Origin: Rostratula benghalensis
Taxonomy: Eukaryota > Chordata > Aves > Charadriiformes > Rostratulidae
DNA length: 64,000 nt
Assembly (NCBI GenBank): GCA_013399305.1
Contig: VXAI01000020.1
Coordinates: 3,534,371-3,598,370, forward strand
Direction: 5' to 3'
Below the pieces are notes generated by a model. It did no database searches, had not been told where the DNA came from, and saw only the letters and a list, made by a program, of their open reading frames with translations. Shown here one piece after another: positions 62,173 to 64,000 of this stretch. Each line of letters starts with the position of its first letter. The first letter of the stretch is position 1. A program made the position numbers and the translations under genes.

Positions 62173-63839
62173 GATAATTACTTGATATAATTCAGGCCTC
62201 ATGTGTATCTCATTCAGATTCTTTCCTTGCAATTGAGCACACAAGAACAATTTAGTAAAGATTTGCCATCAACAAAGAAAGGAAAACTTTTGACAGACTT
62301 CCGTGGTTTCAAAGTCAAAGTATATAGTGGATTAGTATATAAAAATTAACTGTAAGCTAAGCTTATTTAACTCATCAAATTTTTATTATAAATTTTTGGT
62401 AGTAAGAAGGATCTTACTGTGGCTAGTTTAAAATTTAGCCAAATCTGAAGATTCAGCTAAAGTAGCCAGGCAGCTCTTTTCTGCTGCTCCAGCAGAGGGA
62501 GGTTTGAATTCCTTCCATATATTCTCAAAAAAACTAGTGAAACTGCCAAGGCCATAAATTGTATAGTCTGACAGTAAAATGTCAGAACATATCCAGTTGT
62601 TGCTATAAATGTGAGAAAATCTCAGATATTGTATTTTCTATCATCACTTAAAGAAGGAGAAACTAAATTTACACAGAATGTAATGTTTTGATACTCTTGA
62701 ATTCTATATGTATGTGAATAAAACATAATAGCATTTCTTCTGTTTATTTTTGTTATGGTTTGGTTTGGGTTTTTTTTTAAACAATCATGAGAAAATGCAT
62801 CCTGTACATCTGGCAGGCAGACCTCAAGTTGCTTTATGAAAGATGAAATCCTTTGTTGAATATATTTGACTCTTAACATCTTCAGCTGTGTATTTCATGG
62901 ATTCTGTTAAAATATTTCAGCAATGCAAGTCTTGTTTGAATGAGGTGTGAAATAGCAGTGCCTGTTTTTGATTCTGTTCAAAAATCTATCTGATTGCTGG
63001 CAGATTCAGGAATGTGCAGAGGCCATTATTCCACAGAATGGCAATGCATTCACTACAAATTGTCTTGTTGTAAGCATGTGACAACATGAAAAAATAGGAG
63101 TTTTCTTTCATATGATAAATTCCATTAAATTGCATATTTGAATATTGGTTTACTGCTGACATTTGTAATAATAGGCAATCAGCTACACAACAGAAAAAAT
63201 GTAAAAACAGATTTTCAAAACCAAGCACACTCAATCCGTATTTCCAAAAGTGGCTTTAATGCCTATAAATATATGTCTATATGTCTGCAATGGATAATTT
63301 CTCAGATGCTAGAGTTCATAGGAAGAGTTTTAGCAAGTTGAGAAACAGGTAGAAAAGGTACAGATCTTTCACAGCCTACAAAAACATGCTCTAATTTTGT
63401 AAACATATCAATAGCCCTACTGAAAACACACATGAGACTACTCACACATGTAAAGCTACTTGAAAGTGTAAATATTTGTTCAAAGAGAGAGGGAGTAGCT
63501 TTAGGTAAGTATTCTCCATGCAAACAAGCATGATAAGAATTGCCTGTCTTAGGAATCTTCTGTAAATAGTGAAGAGACTTAGGATACCTCCGTTGTCACT
63601 ATCGGTAAACCCCCTTTAGCCTTTTCTGTGCTGAAGGATCTATGTAAAGACAATATTGTGATTGTTTTTTTAAGATAATAGAGGCCATTGCTCATTTCAT
63701 CAAGTCAGATCTTTGACACTACTTTTTACACTACTTTTTTTTTTTTTTTTTTCCAGTTCAGATGGGCTCAACTCTGGAACATAACTAGGGGAGGAAAAAT
63801 TTCAGTTTAGTATCTTCCTATATCACCTATTGTATTACT
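62173..63839. other. Unique AT-rich non-coding sequence
   Basis: No gene was recognised. A T18 run at 63735-63752 followed by CCAG forms a strong splice-acceptor-like string, but no open frame or donor of note follows before the window ends. Confidence 0.5.
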
Positions 63840-63965
63840 TGGTAATTCTAAATAGATCCTCTGGCATGAATTTGTCCAGTTTCCTCTTGAAGCCATACAA
63901 ACTTTTAGCCACCACAGCTTCCTTTGGTGTAGAGTTCCATACAATCTGCTACTGTTCAGCATCCA
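63840..63965 (-). mobile_element. Ancient CR1/L3-type LINE relic, ORF2 C-terminus
   Basis: On the minus strand, 63856-63939 is open in a single frame and reads WNSTPKEAVVAKSLYGFKRK then LDKFMPED. This corresponds to the end of CR1 ORF2 (compare RLPREVVESPSLEVFKRRLD in the younger copies here). The style matches old amniote CR1/L3 types, like the relic at 33210-33700. Its ends are uncertain and it may continue past the window edge. Confidence 0.65.
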
Positions 63966-64000
63966 TAATGCAGCACACAGATACAGTATTAAATGCATCT

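Noticed and set aside
1..64000. CRISPR arrays, operons, tRNA or rRNA genes, phage or viral genes
   Set aside because: No regularly spaced repeats, no tRNA cloverleaf or rRNA words and no viral gene similarity were seen; the sequence is vertebrate in character.

Overview
The window looks like non-coding DNA from an amniote, most probably a bird. The main evidence is its set of CR1 LINE copies, whose 3' ends carry the ATTCTATG-like repeats typical of avian CR1. It is AT-rich, has a modest interspersed-repeat load (roughly 5 kb recognised), and shows no L1, Alu or MIR-like SINE. A crocodilian or turtle source is not strictly excluded. The species cannot be named from the sequence.

No protein-coding gene could be recognised. 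All open frames free of N are short (longest 171 codons). The longer recognisable protein similarity belongs to CR1 ORF2 (reverse transcriptase and C-terminal region), always broken. The rest reads as intergenic or intronic sequence. Three short stretches have splice-like borders and an open frame and are listed as low-confidence candidate exons (24822-24951 +, 56852-56978 +, 61543-61803 +).

Layout: 1-816 is a CTCTC microsatellite and a 682-base gap. 817-10707 is mostly unique AT-rich DNA with a conserved-looking block around 3060-3480 (holding a perfect nuclear-receptor-like everted repeat), an old palindromic repeat relic at 4879-5093, and a GC-rich patch at 5745-6055. CR1 copies lie at 10708-11243 (-), 14214-14486 (+), 22018-22185 (-), 37813-38722 (+, with an internal deletion of the reverse transcriptase core), 47199-49464 (a minus-strand copy split by a plus-strand copy), 58628-58728 (-) and 62114-62172 (+). 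Two much older CR1/L3-type relics are at 33210-33700 (-) and 63840-63965 (-). Simple repeats cluster at 12205-12444, 32361-32501 and 43404-43485, and an A/C-rich block with strong quadruplex potential lies at 57123-57297.

All three assembly gaps sit in or beside tracts that are pure pyrimidine on the + strand. No operon, CRISPR, phage, viral or multi-gene defence-like system was seen. The most informative features are the fossil LINE structures, the unusual palindromes and strand-asymmetric DNA, and the candidate exons.
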